DNA from: Verrucomicrobiales bacterium
GTDB lineage: Bacteria > Verrucomicrobiota > Verrucomicrobiia > Limisphaerales > UBA11320
DNA length: 64,000 nt
Assembly: GCA_016793885.1 (NCBI GenBank)
Contig: JAEUHE010000060.1
Location: forward strand, 1-64,000
Direction of reading: 5' to 3'
Positions 1-9,045 of this stretch are shown one piece after another. The notes under the pieces are model-generated. The model worked only from the letters and a program-made list of their open reading frames with translations, searched no databases and was not told the origin of the DNA. The number at the start of each line of letters is the position of its first letter. Within the stretch, counting starts at the first letter, position 1. The position numbers and the translations under genes were made by a program.

Positions 1-1060
1 TCGTGAAGTCCAGGATCCCGTAGACAGTGAGTGAATAGGTGCCGGCGTTCGTGAGCGTGACGATGCCGACGTCGGGCCCCGATCCACACTGATCGACGGC
101 CGCGAAGACCTGGTCGAACACCTGCCCGCCTTGCGGGTTGACCAGGCGCCAACGCAGGAATGGGTTGCAGCCGAACCCGGTCATTTCGTCGAAGTAGACA
201 GTCTGACCGGCGGTTGCGGTGAAGGTGTAGGTGTCGGTGGCTCCGGGGGATTCGATGTTGCCGGCGCCGGCGGCGGGAAACCCGTTGGTCACGGTTTGGC
301 CGAGGTTGAGCGCGAACTGCTGGGGAACGATGGGCACGATTTGGAAGGCATACGGCGTGATGAAGTCCTGAACGCCGTAGACAGTGAGCGAATACGAGCC
401 GGCGTTCGTGAGCGTGACGATGCCGACGTCGGGCCCCGATCCGCACTGATCGACGGCCGCGAAGACCTGGTCGAACACCTGCCCGCCTTGCGGGTTGATC
501 AGGCGCCAACGCAGGAATGGGCTGCAGCCGACCCCGGTCATTTCGTCGAAGTAAACTTTCTGACCAGCGCTCGCGGTGAAGGTATAGACATCCGTCGCGC
601 CGGGGGTTTCGATGTTTCCAGCGCCCGGAGAGGGAAATCCGTTGGTCACTGTCTGGCCGAGGTTTAGGGAGAACTGTTGGGGGGTGGCGAGATGAACCTG
701 AAACGAATAGGTGTCGGTCACCCCTGTGAGCGCGCTGACTTGGATGCGGTAGGTACCAGACTTCGCGAGCGTGTGGATTCCAGCGTCCGGACCCGAACCG
801 CATTGGTCGAGCGAGGCGAAGGTTTGGTTGAAGAGTTGAACCCCATCCGGATCCGTTAAGCGCCACTTCAGCTTCGCATCGCAGCCGGCACCGCTACGCT
901 CGTCGAAGTAAAGCCGCTGGCCCGCAGTACCTGTGAATGTGTAGGTGTCGGTGTCCCCCGGGTTCTCGATGCGACCTGCGCCCGTCGCGGGTATGCCGTC
1001 CGCAACGACTTGGTTGAGGCCGATCGTGAATGCCTGGTCTGCCGACTGCATCTGCATGGC
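1..1060 (-). repeat. Tandem 357-bp coding repeats (119 aa each)
   Basis: An anchor sequence (gtgagcgtg...ccgatcc on the plus strand) recurs at 51, 408 and 765, giving an exact 357-bp period that keeps the frame. The two left-hand units are nearly identical at the DNA level over most of their length; the right-hand, N-terminal unit has diverged. This indicates recent in-frame duplication or gene conversion inside the gene. Confidence 0.9.
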
Positions 1061-1210
1061 GCAGGCGAGCAGGATCACCAGCGCCAAGATCCAAGTTCGC
1101 TTGGGACGGGGTCCGAGATGGGACCGGCACGAGGGCGGCGTGGCTGAATGAGGAACGCATGACTGCTGCGAGCCGTCGACTCCCGTAACGCAAGGATGAG
1201 GCGAGAACAT
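1..1210 (-). CDS. Secreted protein with tandem pre-peptidase-C-like repeats (3' end outside window)
   Basis: The reading frame opens at an ATG at 1210 and runs without a stop to the window edge, so at least 403 codons are present and the C-terminus is missing. A basic stretch (RPKRTW) followed by a hydrophobic segment (ILALVILLACAMQM) about 40 residues in looks like a signal peptide, although the N-tail before it is long. The rest is a series of near-identical 119-residue modules. Each has a TDTYTFTATAGQ strand, a YFDE motif, paired cysteines, FLRWRLVNPQGG and DQCGSGPD. This resembles bacterial pre-peptidase C-terminal (PPC) beta-sandwich domains that decorate secreted proteins. No catalytic domain is visible in the part present. 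The start could lie further in if the long N-tail is not translated. Confidence 0.75.
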   Translation of the reverse strand, partial: MFSPHPCVTGVDGSQQSCVPHSATPPSCRSHLGPRPKRTWILALVILLACAMQMQSADQAFTIGLNQVVADGIPATGAGRIENPGDTDTYTFTGTAGQRLYFDERSGAGCDAKLKWRLTDPDGVQLFNQTFASLDQCGSGPDAGIHTLAKSGTYRIQVSALTGVTDTYSFQVHLATPQQFSLNLGQTVTNGFPSPGAGNIETPGATDVYTFTASAGQKVYFDEMTGVGCSPFLRWRLINPQGGQVFDQVFAAVDQCGSGPDVGIVTLTNAGSYSLTVYGVQDFITPYAFQIVPIVPQQFALNLGQTVTNGFPAAGAGNIESPGATDTYTFTATAGQTVYFDEMTGFGCNPFLRWRLVNPQGGQVFDQVFAAVDQCGSGPDVGIVTLTNAGTYSLTVYGILDFT

Positions 1211-1586
1211 AAACGTGATTGCTATCTTATACCCTATCGATTTTTCCTGCCGCGAACAAGGCTAATCCCGCCAGCGGTTGGTCGCCGATCTCGCTTTTGG
1301 TTCATGCTTTCGTCGCGCTTTGGTCATACTCCCGCCGCTGGGAGCGATGATTTTGCCCTGTCCCAATCGGGGACACACTCCGTACACGAGGCTGCCTTCC
1401 AAACGTTACAGGCGATGGCGGAAGATATGGAGTGCGGTAGACCTCTACCGCTTTGCCTTTCCCAGCGGAGCTGGGATCCCCCTCCGGGGGGTGCTAAAGC
1501 TGTAGAGGGCTCCAGCACTCCATAGTTCGGGCGGGCTCCTACACTCGGGGTTGTTGGGGACGTCAGGATTCGTCCGGCATGCGCTG
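1211..1586. other. Intergenic region without a convincing gene
   Basis: It separates the start of the repeat protein from the 3' end of the WD40 kinase. It holds one palindromic element (1426-1524). Short open frames across it show no codon bias or family resemblance. Confidence 0.6.
1426..1524. repeat. 99-bp imperfect palindromic element
   Basis: The outer arms TATGGAGTGC (1426-1435) and GCACTCCATA (1515-1524) are perfect inverted repeats. The pairing continues inward imperfectly (GTAGACCTCTACCGCTTT against AAAGCTGTAGAGGGC). The centre holds two small hairpins (CCCAGCGGAGCTGGG and a C5/G5 stem). A degenerate single arm (AAAAGCGGTAGAGGGCTTCC) recurs near 13024-13050. The form suggests a mobile palindromic repeat of REP or MITE type. 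Confidence 0.65.
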
Positions 1587-4500
1587 CTAGGGAGCCAATA
1601 GGGACTGGCCCCATGCTTCCCACGGGCCTGGATTGGTGATTTCCCTGAGTTCAGCCTTAAGTTTGAGCAGTTCCTCAGCACTGGATCGGCGGGAAGCCAA
1701 TCCCGAAAGCGAATCCGCCACCGTCATAAACCAAGCAGGTGCCGGCCCTTGGAATTCAGGTAGCGGGTAGAGCAGCACAGGATTTCCAGGCGCCAGTACA
1801 GCGATGGAACGGGGGCTTAGCCAAGCGATAAAGGAGTTGGCCGGTGAAGCGTGGGGGAGAGGTTCGTCCAACGGTAAGCCGCTGGTTGTCTCCCAGATCC
1901 GAGCGGAACCGTCGGCCGATGTGGTTAGGAACTGATCCCCCGCGGGCGAGAACAGCGCTTTAAAGACCGTTTTCCGGTGGCCTTTTGCTACGGAGAGCAC
2001 GTGTCCTGTCGTGAGGTCCCAGACGCGAGCCCGTTCGTCGTCCGAAGCAGTCAACAGCCGCGTCCCGTCCGGGCTAAAATCCACGGACATCACGGCACCG
2101 TCGTGTGCCAGTCTCGACCCGAGAGGACGGCCCGACTCCGTCTCATACACTTGAGCGTAACCTCGGAAGGATGCGATGGCGAACCGTTGTCCATCCGGAC
2201 TGAAGCGCACATCAAAGACGGGAACGTCATCGTGCGGGAGACGATGAATCACGTTCGTCGTTCCTGATTCCAGTAGATAGACGAGGCCATTGCCGCAGGC
2301 CACCGCTATTTTTGACAAACGGGGGTGGTAACGGATGGCATGCACGTCGTGGCGTCCGTAGGTTTGGGGAGCCCCCTGGCTCAGATCCAACGAAACCAGC
2401 GTGGGATTCGTGCCGAGGGCTGACCATTGATAAAACATTCCGGAATGGGTTCCACCAGCGAGGCGAGTGCCGTCTGGGCTAAACGCGAGTGTTTGGATGC
2501 CGTTGGTATCGACGGTTCGTTCCCACGACAGACGCAAGGAATCTCCGTGGAGTAAGCTGAATCGCCCCCTGCTCCCGCCCGCCGCGACCCAGTTTCCATG
2601 AGGGGCGATGGCCAGTGACAACGATGAGCCGTTGAGGGAGGCGGAGGCCCTCTCTCGATCAGGCGGTTGGATCCAGCGGAGGAGGCGACCTTCGGCCACC
2701 AGGATCCAGGGCTCCTGGGGATGGCTGGCAAACCGCACGACATTGCTCCCGATACGCGAGGGCAGCGTGTTGGTTTGAGGCGAGTTCCAAACGGTTGCGT
2801 CTCCCCGGCTCGTCGGAATCAGCGCCTTTCCAGATTTGAGCGAGAACGACGGCAGTTCCAGCGGCCAGGGATGGCGGATGGGGTCGCCGCACGGCCCGAG
2901 TGTTTCCACGTTGATCCAAGTGAAGCGCGTGTGGTCCTCAACCAATCCCAGGTAGTGCCCGTCTGAGTTAAACCCCGGTGACACGGCGTTCGTCCAGGCC
3001 TTGAGTCGATCACCTCGGGTCGTCTCAATCAGGTGAACGTCTGAACCGGCTGACAGGATCACGTAGTTGGTAGCCGAGCTGGCGTGACCCAAGCTGCTAT
3101 TGGTGAAGAAGGCCAGAGGACGTCCGGACGGCCATTCCCACATCCCGGTGATTTTCTCAATGTTTCGACGGGAAGGACGAGGGAGGGAGGCAGGACGAGT
3201 GAACGTTGCCAGCACACGTGGGGGCGAGAGCAGGATGGCAACCGCGCGCACTGGGCTGTCTCCCGTATTTAGCTGGAGGCTAAGTTCCATGGATCGAGTG
3301 TCCCACGTTCGAACCGAGCCCCGGGCATCGCCGATCGCGAGAATGTTTCCATCGAGCGACAGCGATAGTGAGGTCAGGTTGGTGGGAGCGGAAAAGCGGC
3401 GTAGGGAGTGGTGCTCTTTGACGGCCAGGTTCTCTAGCTGCGCCGTGAGAACGTTAGACCCTTCCCCCCAAAAGAACAGGGGTTGGGTGGGGTGCCAGGC
3501 GAAATCCAGGAGTGTCGGAGCAGGTGGAGGTGTGAGGCTCAGAGACGACCAGGCTTTCGTCTCCCAGATCTGAAGGCGGTTCTCGAAAAGGGTTACGAAT
3601 GCGTCTCCATTCGGTGAGAAGCCCCAGCTTCCGTTTTGTCCGCCCACGGCGCTGGGTCCGAATGTGCGAGCACCGGAGTGCCCCTGGTAAATTTGGAGAT
3701 CGAAGCTGGGAGAGGTGACCGTCTTGGCGGTAAGGAGGACGAGTTCGACGTCGTTCGGATGGAGCAGCCCGGCGGCAATGAGATCGGGGATTTGAACCGC
3801 CGAGTGGGGCAGGGCCCATCCCCGTCGCGCCACGGCACCCCAGAGGCGGCTCGCCGCCGATGGATCACCGGGCTGGTCTCGGAGGTGTCGGGAGAGGGTT
3901 CGCAATGCTTCGGGAGTATCTCCGGATCGAAAATGCTGTTCCGCGAGCTCGCGTCGCGCGCGGGAGATCTCCCTTTCCAGCTTTCGGTTTGCTTCATGCG
4001 CGATCGTCCATTGCCAGAGGATTCCGCTGATGCCTAACAGAGTCAGCAAGGCGGTCACAGCCGACAACCCAGCCAGCGCCGGATGTCGATACGACCAGCG
4101 CTGCAGTCGTTCACGAGCGCCGGCTGGACGACGGAGGATGGGGCGGTTCTCCAGCCAGCGATCGAGCTCGTCGGCGACCTCGCCGGCGGATTGATAGCGT
4201 CGGGTTGGCGATTTCTCCAGGCAGGCGAGACAGATGACCTCCAAATCGAGCGGGATCGACGGATTCAACCGCTGAAGCGAAATGGGATCGACGGTGATGA
4301 TCTGGTGGCAGATCTGTTGCAAAGTCTCCCCCCGGAACGGAGGGTTCCCAGTGAGGAGATGATAGAGTGTGGCACCGAGTCCGTAGATGTCCGTGCGCTG
4401 CGAGACCGGGCCGAGCTGCGGATCAAGCTGCTCTGGGGCCGAGTAACTCGGAGTGCCGATGATCGCATTCGTCTCGGTGAGAGTGGGCTGGTTGTCGAGG

Positions 4501-5096
4501 TGTGCCACTCCGAAGTCCGTTAGGTGGGGGTCGCCATTCGGATCGATGAGAATGTTCTGTGGCTTAAGATCACGGTGCAACACTCCCTTTCCATGTGCAT
4601 AGGCCAAAGCCCGCGCCACTGAGCGGAGCGCTCGGATGATCTCCGTCATGGGGAGGGGAGCGGAGGCCATCCTTTCGGCCAGGTTGTCTCCTTCGATATA
4701 GTCCATGGCCAGGTAGGCACATCCCTGGTGTTCGCCGCGTTGGACAATTCCCACGATGTTCGGGTGATTCAACGCAGCCAGCGCCGCAGCTTCGCGATCC
4801 ACCCGGGCACGATCGACCTGAGGAGCCAGTCGTTTAATGGCAACCAGTCGTCCCGTGGTCAGTTGTCGGGCCAGAAAGACTTCACCCATGCCGCCCTTGC
4901 CGAGCGGCCGAATGAGCGCAAAATCGTCCATGATCTGGAGACAGTGGTCGATCTCGTCGGACTCCTCCCACAGGGGCCGGCGACCGATGGGGGCAATCTG
5001 GCCCGCTTCGGCGAGCAGACATCGCACGCAGCCTCCGTGCTCGAGCATGCTGCCGCATCTGGAACAGCGCGGAGAATTTTGGATGGGCGTAGGCAT
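1587..5096 (-). CDS. Transmembrane Ser/Thr protein kinase with C-terminal WD40 propeller
   Basis: 1169 aa. The ATG at 5096 is chosen because it lies one base after the stop of the sigma-factor gene. The N-terminus has a small zinc ribbon (C11-x2-C14 and C23-x2-C26). The kinase domain spans about 58-325: glycine loop GKGGMGEVFLA, Lys88, catalytic HRD at 174-176, DFG at 194-196, and a TPSYSAPEQ activation segment. A hydrophobic helix at about 339-363 is followed by a charged helical stretch. The remaining C-terminal part, from about 500, holds WD40-like blades (for example FSPDGTRLLTASDDERARVWD). The single membrane helix predicts a cytoplasmic kinase and an extracytoplasmic propeller. It probably acts with the sigma factor just upstream, since ECF/Ser-Thr-kinase pairs are a known regulatory arrangement. 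The signal sensed is unknown. Confidence 0.92.
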   Translation of the reverse strand: MPTPIQNSPRCSRCGSMLEHGGCVRCLLAEAGQIAPIGRRPLWEESDEIDHCLQIMDDFALIRPLGKGGMGEVFLARQLTTGRLVAIKRLAPQVDRARVDREAAALAALNHPNIVGIVQRGEHQGCAYLAMDYIEGDNLAERMASAPLPMTEIIRALRSVARALAYAHGKGVLHRDLKPQNILIDPNGDPHLTDFGVAHLDNQPTLTETNAIIGTPSYSAPEQLDPQLGPVSQRTDIYGLGATLYHLLTGNPPFRGETLQQICHQIITVDPISLQRLNPSIPLDLEVICLACLEKSPTRRYQSAGEVADELDRWLENRPILRRPAGARERLQRWSYRHPALAGLSAVTALLTLLGISGILWQWTIAHEANRKLEREISRARRELAEQHFRSGDTPEALRTLSRHLRDQPGDPSAASRLWGAVARRGWALPHSAVQIPDLIAAGLLHPNDVELVLLTAKTVTSPSFDLQIYQGHSGARTFGPSAVGGQNGSWGFSPNGDAFVTLFENRLQIWETKAWSSLSLTPPPAPTLLDFAWHPTQPLFFWGEGSNVLTAQLENLAVKEHHSLRRFSAPTNLTSLSLSLDGNILAIGDARGSVRTWDTRSMELSLQLNTGDSPVRAVAILLSPPRVLATFTRPASLPRPSRRNIEKITGMWEWPSGRPLAFFTNSSLGHASSATNYVILSAGSDVHLIETTRGDRLKAWTNAVSPGFNSDGHYLGLVEDHTRFTWINVETLGPCGDPIRHPWPLELPSFSLKSGKALIPTSRGDATVWNSPQTNTLPSRIGSNVVRFASHPQEPWILVAEGRLLRWIQPPDRERASASLNGSSLSLAIAPHGNWVAAGGSRGRFSLLHGDSLRLSWERTVDTNGIQTLAFSPDGTRLAGGTHSGMFYQWSALGTNPTLVSLDLSQGAPQTYGRHDVHAIRYHPRLSKIAVACGNGLVYLLESGTTNVIHRLPHDDVPVFDVRFSPDGQRFAIASFRGYAQVYETESGRPLGSRLAHDGAVMSVDFSPDGTRLLTASDDERARVWDLTTGHVLSVAKGHRKTVFKALFSPAGDQFLTTSADGSARIWETTSGLPLDEPLPHASPANSFIAWLSPRSIAVLAPGNPVLLYPLPEFQGPAPAWFMTVADSLSGLASRRSSAEELLKLKAELREITNPGPWEAWGQSLLAP

Positions 5097-5097
5097 C

Positions 5098-5850
5098 TCA
5101 GCGGAGGGGATCCGGGAGGTCGCTCCGATGATACGGGACGGAGAACACCGACACGAGATGACGTTGCTCTTCCATCCAGTCGTTAGGATTCGTAACTGTC
5201 TCACGAATCTCATCCACCAGGAGCGCTTTGAGCCTTTCCCGCATGCGATAGAAGGCGACTCCGACCGCTCCCTCGGTCATCTGGCAGGCTTGAGCCACAT
5301 CCCTTCGCGACGGGGCATCGGGTTCTTCGTCCAGCACGCGATAGAACTGATGGAGCAGCTCCACTTTGCTCGCGCGTTCGCATTCGCCTTCGAGCTTTTC
5401 CCGGGCTCGCTGCAGGAGTTCTCTGGCCCAGGCCTGGTCCCAAGCCAGATCTGCTGCCACCTCCCTGGCGGCAAACTGTTGCGTGAAGGTACCGTCGTCG
5501 GTTTCGATTTCGAGGCTCAGATCGCCGGGTCGATCACCTGGGGCTCGGCGCCGTCGGCAGGGATCTTTGGTGTCGATAATGAAGTGGCGGACGCACGCCT
5601 TCAGGAAGGTCCGAAACTTTCGGTCTCCCTTTTGGGTGTTGTGGAGGAAACCCTCCTTAAGGAACTTACTGGCGAAGAAATCCTGGACGAGATCGTCGGC
5701 TTCCTGCGCGTAGCCTAAGGCCGTGATATAGGTATGCAGGGGAATTCGATAGGACTCGGCCAGCTTTCCCATGGCCAGCTCCGATCCCTCGCCAGCCAAG
5801 AGCACCAGGCTCCAGCGAGTCGTGACGAAGTTGAAAGGGTCGGTGGCCAT
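5098..5850 (-). CDS. ECF-type RNA polymerase sigma factor
   Basis: 250 aa, starting MATDPFNFVTTRWSLV at the ATG at 5850. An upstream in-frame extension to 5910 lacks conserved character. Region 2 is recognisable around YITALGYAQEADDLVQDFF. A C-terminal region 4 helix-turn-helix lies around RRDVAQACQMTEGAVGVAF. The long spacer between them and the sequence style fit the ECF groups found in Planctomycetes, Verrucomicrobia and Acidobacteria. The stop codon is one base before the kinase start at 5096, so the two genes are almost certainly co-translated. No anti-sigma factor gene is next to it, consistent with control by the kinase. Confidence 0.85.
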   Translation of the reverse strand: MATDPFNFVTTRWSLVLLAGEGSELAMGKLAESYRIPLHTYITALGYAQEADDLVQDFFASKFLKEGFLHNTQKGDRKFRTFLKACVRHFIIDTKDPCRRRRAPGDRPGDLSLEIETDDGTFTQQFAAREVAADLAWDQAWARELLQRAREKLEGECERASKVELLHQFYRVLDEEPDAPSRRDVAQACQMTEGAVGVAFYRMRERLKALLVDEIRETVTNPNDWMEEQRHLVSVFSVPYHRSDLPDPLR

Positions 5851-6239
5851 AGTTGTGCTAAACCGCTGGCTGCATTCGGGCTGGCGAGTGCCTTCGACAC
5901 TCTCCAGCAAGCCTCCTCCAGGATACTGCCGCGCCCTTTAACTTAAACAGGAAAATGAATGGCCCGCGAAACACGCTAAACACGCGAAACTAAAAGGAGT
6001 TGCAGAGCCCTAACAGCTCCCCCAAGCAACGCTGGGAGTGGTGTTGGTCTTCGGAGTCTTTCAGAAGTTGGTCTCCTTTCGCGTGTGTGCGGTGGTTCGG
6101 GGGCAACCTATCCTCCTTTGTCAGTTTAACGAATTCGAGGTGACAATCGGCCAACAACCAGCCTAGGTTCCGCTGGGCTCGAACTTGGATTGTCCAGCGA
6201 ACATCCACCAACCAACAACCTCGATCAAAGGCAGGAACT
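5851..6239. other. Divergent intergenic region with one 9-nt phased repeat
   Basis: It must hold the promoters of the minus-strand sigma/kinase pair and of the plus-strand gene at 6240, but no convincing -35/-10 pair was identified. At 5961-5996 there is a three-unit 9-nt phased element (CGCGAAACA-CGCTAAACA-CGCGAAACT). The rest shows no coding signal. Confidence 0.55.
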
Positions 6240-7172
6240 ATGCGTAGTCCATGGAATGCGTGTGTAGTAGCCGTCTGCCTCATTGGCGGTGTCACTGGGG
6301 CACGCGCTGATGACGCCCTTGATAACCTGAAGCGTGACCTCGACAGTTTGAGGCGACGAGTTGAACTGCTCGAGCAGGAGAATGCTCGGCTCAAGAAGGA
6401 GATCGATGTCGATCGGCTGGTGGTGCGGAGGGAACTGATTGTGTCGGACACCGGCCAGGAATGGGAGCGGGGGTATGAGGCTCAGCAGATTCCTCGCGGA
6501 ATCTATGCCCGATCCTTGGGCGATGGGCCCGGTGGGCTTTGGGTGCGCAGCCGGTTGATCAAAGGAGAGATCGATGATCCGTTTGATGATCGATTTCATG
6601 CCTTGGAAACCAATGGATCCCTACGTCGGACTCCGGGCCATATCTCCTGGAATATTTGGGTTCAGGGTGCCTGGCGGCAGATGTCCATCATTCAAGGAGA
6701 AAGCCTGGAGCCCACGGAAATGGCGCCTGACCTGTTGACGGGGGGTAATCACCCCGGCCGGCTGCGCTTTCAAACGTTCCGGCCCCACCATCCCGAACCT
6801 TTGACCGATGCCCTGATCGGGCAGGGGATGATGTCGTTGGGCGGTGGCGGCTATGGCGGCGGCGGGCTCCCGTATGCCGAAGAGACACTTCAGATCTGGG
6901 GCGGAAGGGTGGTTGCGACCGCCATGGGGGTGCCAAATGCACCACGCGTGATCTCGGATGATGGAACGGGAAAGCATCAATATTCCGTGGTGGCGGTGGG
7001 ACCGCAGGGGATCCGATCGCTGGCTTCGGGGATCACGGTGGCCCAGGGAAAGGCGAGGCTGCGCTGGGACAGCGTGGCGGGGGCTGATGCTTACATCGTC
7101 CTTCGCGACGGACAGGAGATTACCGGCCTCCTCCGTATCGAAGGGTCGAACAAAGAATGGGTCGACCGCTGA
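6240..7172 (+). CDS. Secreted coiled-coil protein of unknown function
   Basis: 310 aa with a good ribosome-binding site (AGGA, 6 nt before the ATG). The N-terminus is a typical signal peptide (VVAVCLIGGVTGARA), probably cleaved after residue 22-24. It is followed by a short coiled coil (about 25-58, LDSLRRRVELLEQENARLKK). The middle resembles tail or exopolysaccharide-associated proteins in tone but matches no family that I recognise. A glycine run (MSLGGGGYGGGGLPYAEE) sits near residues 200-217. The C-terminal 70 residues look like a fibronectin-type beta strand set (YSVVAVGPQGIRS, ARLRWDSVAGADAYIVLRDG). It stands alone between two repeat-bearing spacers. A surface or periplasmic scaffold is a guess. 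Confidence 0.75.
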   Translation: MRSPWNACVVAVCLIGGVTGARADDALDNLKRDLDSLRRRVELLEQENARLKKEIDVDRLVVRRELIVSDTGQEWERGYEAQQIPRGIYARSLGDGPGGLWVRSRLIKGEIDDPFDDRFHALETNGSLRRTPGHISWNIWVQGAWRQMSIIQGESLEPTEMAPDLLTGGNHPGRLRFQTFRPHHPEPLTDALIGQGMMSLGGGGYGGGGLPYAEETLQIWGGRVVATAMGVPNAPRVISDDGTGKHQYSVVAVGPQGIRSLASGITVAQGKARLRWDSVAGADAYIVLRDGQEITGLLRIEGSNKEWVDR

Positions 7173-7726
7173 AATATGAAAAGATCTGTTAACCTAAACA
7201 AACGAGGCTTGTCCGCAGGGGCTCCCTCATTAGCCGCAAAAAACGCAAAAGGACAAAAGAATCAAACGGATGCAGGGGGGCGAACAAGGGAATCGGATTT
7301 CCGCTCTGCGGCCTTCCCGTCCACAGCGGTTCAGTTCTCAGTCCCTCGGGCCTGGTTCAATGAGATTGGCGTGAGACCATCGGGACCCGCCGCGCTCGGG
7401 CTGGCGAATCGTCCAGGGACGGACGACGCTACAATTGTAGTTTGGGCGGTGCCGGCCCATCGGGAGGACATGGCCAAGGGACGGCCGATTTATTGAACCG
7501 CGATGGACGCAAAGGACGCTATGTCCGAGGAGAAAGAAGAGTCCTGGTTTTTCCTTCCTTCTGGTTGTCCCATCGCGTCCATCGCGTCCATTGCGGTTTA
7601 AAACTCTGGCCCCTTCCTATCCCGGCTCACCCTCTTCTCCATTGCCCCTGAAGCCTCTTCCGGTTAAGACAAGGCATCGGGCGCGTCTAACGTCCTTGTC
7701 TCCCGTCTGTGTTTTATTGAAGAACT
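7173..7726. other. Repeat-bearing intergenic region, no gene seen
   Basis: Two repeat types are present. One is a 9-nt phased element at 7231-7262 (CCGCAAAAA-ACGCAAAAG-GACAAAAG). The other is an inverted pair of 9-nt phased elements at 7495-7604. A 29-bp motif at 7436-7464 (TGTAG...CCCATCGGG) recurs at 51976-52004 with 25 of 29 positions identical. Small open frames here have no homology that I recognise. Confidence 0.6.
7495..7604. repeat. Inverted pair of 9-nt phased elements
   Basis: The left copy reads ACCGCGATG-GACGCAAAG-GACGCTATG (from 7497). The right copy, read on the minus strand, is AAACCGCAATG-GACGCGATG-GACGCGATG (ending near 7600). They face each other across about 45 bp and could form one long stem in DNA or RNA. 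Confidence 0.7.
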
Positions 7727-9019
7727 ATGCGATATCATGCGATTCCGTCGGAACTGTTCGTGGGCAACCGGCTCCGGCTAGCTCAGATGATGCTCCCGAA
7801 CTCGTTGGCCATCGTGAACGCCAACGACATCCTGCCCACCAACGCGGATGGCAGCCTGCGACTTTGGCAGAATGCGGATTTATTCTACCTGACGGGGGTG
7901 GACCAAGAGGAGAGTATCCTCTTGCTTTACCCGGGCGCGATCGATCCCAAGCACCGTGAGCTTCTTTTCCTTCGCGAGACGAATGATCACATTGCCATCT
8001 GGGAAGGACACAAGCTCACCAAGCAGCAGGCGCGCGAACGGACTGGAATCAAAAATGTCCATTGGCTGTCGGAGTTTCCGATGATGTTGCGTCGGCTGAT
8101 GTGCGAGTGCGAGCACGTGTATCTCAACTCCAACGAGCACAAGCGCGCGGTGATTGAGGTGGAGACCAGGGATGCTCGGTTCATCCGGGACCTACAGCAG
8201 CGGTTTCCCCTGCATTCCTATCAGCGGCTGGCTCGGTTGATGCATCAACTCCGGGTGGTCAAATCGCCGGCGGAAATCGAGATGATGCGCCAGGCTTGTC
8301 GGCTGACCGAGCGCGGGTTCCGGCGGGTCCTGCGCTTTGTGGAGCCCGGTGTCAATGAGATGGAAGTCGAGGCGGAGTTCGCGCACGAATTCATCCGGGG
8401 TGGGGGAGGCTTTGCTTATACTCCGATCATCGGGAGCGGCATGAACGCCTGCGTCCTGCATTACCTGGACAACGATCAAGTCTGTCAAAAGGGAGAGCTG
8501 CTCCTGATCGATGTTGGCGCCAGCTACGGAAACTACCAGTCCGACATGACACGCACGATCCCGGTGAGCGGCCGTTTCACCCGTCGGCAAAAGGATGTCT
8601 ACAACGCAGTTCTCCGGGTCATGCGCGGGGTGAGCGAGCTGGCCGCTCCGGGTAAGCTCCCGATCGAGTGGCAGAAGGATGCTGAATTGATGATGCAGGA
8701 AGAACTCTTGGGACTGAAGTTGATCAGCAAGGCGGACATTCGGAAGCAGGATCCGGATCGGCCGGCCTACAAAAAATATTTCATGCATGGCGTCGGGCAT
8801 CCCCTGGGGTTGGATGTTCATGATGTCGGGTTCACCACCGAGCCGATGCAAGAGGGTTGGGTGATGACCGTCGAGCCGGGTATCTACATTCGCGAGGAGG
8901 GCTTCGCGGTTCGCCTCGAAAACGACATCGTGGTTCGCCACGGAGGTAACGAAGATCTCATGGCGGATATTCCCATCGAGGTGAAAGACATCGAGGCCCT
9001 CATGAAACGGGCGCGGTAG
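7727..9019 (+). CDS. pepP: Xaa-Pro aminopeptidase (M24B metallopeptidase)
   Basis: 430 aa, the usual length for aminopeptidase P. This enzyme removes an N-terminal residue that precedes proline and normally works in the cytoplasm with two Mn(II) ions. The N-terminal creatinase-like domain (about 1-175, with NADLFYLTGVDQEES) is followed by the pita-bread catalytic domain. All five metal ligands are in place: Asp262 (LLIDVGASYGNYQSD), Asp273 in the same motif, His358 (MHGVGHPLGLDVHD), Glu383 (TVEPGIYI) and Glu398 (RLENDIVV). The ATG at 7727 follows a GAAGAA stretch. The gene is monocistronic, flanked on both sides by repeat-rich spacers. Confidence 0.95.
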   Translation: MRYHAIPSELFVGNRLRLAQMMLPNSLAIVNANDILPTNADGSLRLWQNADLFYLTGVDQEESILLLYPGAIDPKHRELLFLRETNDHIAIWEGHKLTKQQARERTGIKNVHWLSEFPMMLRRLMCECEHVYLNSNEHKRAVIEVETRDARFIRDLQQRFPLHSYQRLARLMHQLRVVKSPAEIEMMRQACRLTERGFRRVLRFVEPGVNEMEVEAEFAHEFIRGGGGFAYTPIIGSGMNACVLHYLDNDQVCQKGELLLIDVGASYGNYQSDMTRTIPVSGRFTRRQKDVYNAVLRVMRGVSELAAPGKLPIEWQKDAELMMQEELLGLKLISKADIRKQDPDRPAYKKYFMHGVGHPLGLDVHDVGFTTEPMQEGWVMTVEPGIYIREEGFAVRLENDIVVRHGGNEDLMADIPIEVKDIEALMKRAR

Positions 9020-9045
9020 GAGCGTTCGGAGGGGCAACCGGATAC

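Noticed and set aside
894-1193. Minus-strand open frame of 99 codons near the left end
   Set aside because: It overlaps the PPC-repeat gene in another frame; the correct frame has the signal peptide and the repeat units and opens at 1210.
4837-5718. Plus-strand open frame of 293 codons
   Set aside because: It is antisense to the sigma factor and the start of the kinase, both of which have clear family motifs; the composition is that of a GC-rich shadow.
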